DNA from: Vibrio nigripulchritudo ATCC 27043
Lineage (GTDB): Bacteria; Pseudomonadota; Gammaproteobacteria; Enterobacterales; Vibrionaceae
NCBI RefSeq assembly: GCF_000222685.1
Contig: NZ_AFWJ01000322.1
Location: 1-64,000, forward strand
Direction: 5' to 3'
Length of the DNA: 64,000 nt
Below the pieces are notes generated by a model. The model searched no databases. It was not told the DNA's origin and saw nothing but the letters and a program-made list of their open reading frames with translations. The position numbers and the translations under genes are program-made. Positions 62,987 through 64,000 of the stretch are shown here, one piece after another (position 1 is the first letter of the stretch; each line of letters begins with the position of its first letter).

Positions 62987-64000
62987 GTGCCATTAACAAC
63001 GATTTTTCGCCACTATTGGGCAAACAAAACCATCAATTACAGCGTTCGTATTGCGATTGCACTTTTAGGGATTGTGATTCCCTGTTGGTTTTACGAGCAA
63101 AACACTGCCATTATCCCTCTTATTCTAGGCATTATTGCCGCCGCCCTTGCGGAAACAGACGACAGTTTCTGGGGGAGAATGCGTGCTCTTATTCTCACGT
63201 TTATCTGTTTTGCCATCGCCGCCTTTTCTATAGAGTTCCTGTTTGACCAACCAGTCCTGTTCGCTATTGGCCTGTTTGTTTCTACCTTTGCCTTTATCAT
63301 GCTTGGTGCCATTGGTCCTCGATACGCCAGCATTGCTTTTGGCTCTTTGCTGATCGCGATTTACACCATGCTTGGTGCGCATGAAAGCCCAAACATCTGG
63401 TTCCAGCCTGTTATGTTGCTTGCCGGAGCAGCTTGGTATTACTTCATTTCGATGATCTGGCAGGTCTTCTGGCCAATGCAGCCCGTTCAGCAGAGCTTAG
63501 CCAACGTATTTGAACAATTAGCTAATTATCTGGACTCCAAAAGCGAGTTGTTTCACCCGGTGACCAACCTGACGCCTCAGCCACACCGAATCAAAGAAGC
63601 CAGCCTGAACGCTGCAACGGTAACCGCGCTTAATCAGTGCAAAGCAACCTTGCTCTCGCGTTCAAAACGGGGGCACATTGACGGACCGAGTGACCGTTTC
63701 CTGAACATCTATTTTCTCGCACAAGATATTCACGAGCGCGTCAGTTCAACTCACTACCGTTATCAGGATCTTGCTGAGCAATTTAACCACAGCGACGTAC
63801 TGTTCCGCTTTAAACATCTATTGCAAACACAGGCAAAAGCGTGTCGCCATATCGCAAAATCACTGAACCTTGGCACACAATATCAGCACGACCCTCAAAA
63901 CACGCAAGCGCTGAACGAACTCAACGACTCCATGCAATATCTTCAGGACCAGAAACGTCGCGACTGGTCGCTGTCACTCAGTCAGCTTTCTTATTTGTTC
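62987..64000 (+). CDS. yccS: YccS-family (FUSC) inner-membrane protein, partial
   Basis: A GTG at 62987 opens a frame that runs through the right edge, 338 codons so far without a stop. The N-terminus resembles YccS (PLTTIFRHYWANKTINYSVRI), followed by six hydrophobic helices (~residues 20-160) and a charged cytoplasmic region (QCKATLLSRSKRGHIDGPSDRFLNIYFLAQDIHERV). The C-terminal half lies outside the window. FUSC proteins resemble fusaric-acid-resistance efflux proteins; the role of YccS is not settled. Confidence 0.85.
   Translation, partial: MPLTTIFRHYWANKTINYSVRIAIALLGIVIPCWFYEQNTAIIPLILGIIAAALAETDDSFWGRMRALILTFICFAIAAFSIEFLFDQPVLFAIGLFVSTFAFIMLGAIGPRYASIAFGSLLIAIYTMLGAHESPNIWFQPVMLLAGAAWYYFISMIWQVFWPMQPVQQSLANVFEQLANYLDSKSELFHPVTNLTPQPHRIKEASLNAATVTALNQCKATLLSRSKRGHIDGPSDRFLNIYFLAQDIHERVSSTHYRYQDLAEQFNHSDVLFRFKHLLQTQAKACRHIAKSLNLGTQYQHDPQNTQALNELNDSMQYLQDQKRRDWSLSLSQLSYLF

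Noticed and set aside
1-64000. CRISPR arrays, tRNA or rRNA genes, integrons, prophage or IS elements
   Set aside because: No regularly spaced repeats, cloverleaf sequences, integrase or transposase frames were recognised in the window.

Overview
The window looks like a piece of a Vibrio (Vibrionaceae) genome. The best markers are the CAI-1 quorum-sensing pair cqsA/cqsS, an ectABC ectoine operon, phhA/phhB, torS/torT, and the many GGDEF/EAL proteins. Several of these loci sit on chromosome II in known vibrios, so this is probably the smaller chromosome (inference from gene content). No rRNA, tRNA, CRISPR array, prophage or insertion sequence was seen. Both edges cut genes: a ybjD-like nuclease at the left and a yccS-like membrane protein at the right.

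Layout. 1-9 kb: ybjD end, a DUF1097 protein, a LysR regulator divergent from a FocA channel fused to CBS domains, yceI with cytochrome b561, msrPQ and a lipase. 9.5-14 kb: two EAL-only paralogues around the GTPase gene ylqF, a COG0523 metallochaperone-type GTPase, and an unassigned structured RNA. 14-21 kb: TDT transporter, convergent cqsA and cqsS, XRE regulator divergent from an MFS exporter. 21-28 kb: two divergent alpha/beta hydrolases with mirror-image operators, an AraC regulator, ackA, a GGDEF-EAL protein and an outer-membrane barrel. 28.9-32.6 kb: phhAB and ectABC. 32.7-39 kb: small enzymes and regulators, including a MarR/nitroreductase pair. 39-43.1 kb: a zinc-starvation (Zur) cluster. 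43.3-53.9 kb: guaC with a structured leader, ldhA, a REC-CheC/PAS pair, a diguanylate cyclase, an OFA antiporter, a FAN1-like nuclease and a 59-aa protein. 53.9-64 kb: torS/torT, mgsA, a second yceI, a glyoxalase-fold protein with a DJ-1 protein, helD and yccS.

How the genes work together. CqsA makes the autoinducer and CqsS senses it. Two Zur boxes tie zur, a dihydroorotase paralogue, a COG0523 GTPase and an aspartoacylase into one zinc response. TorT/TorS sense TMAO, but torS carries a local double frameshift in its second membrane helix. phhAB and ectABC feed phenylalanine catabolism and osmoprotection. At least five c-di-GMP proteins are scattered through the window.

The most unusual non-coding features are three hairpins with an identical hexaloop in the guaC leader, two copies of a ~265-bp element whose terminal stems covary, a terminator-ended structured RNA at 13.7-13.9 kb, and a symmetric operator pair at 22.6-22.75 kb.
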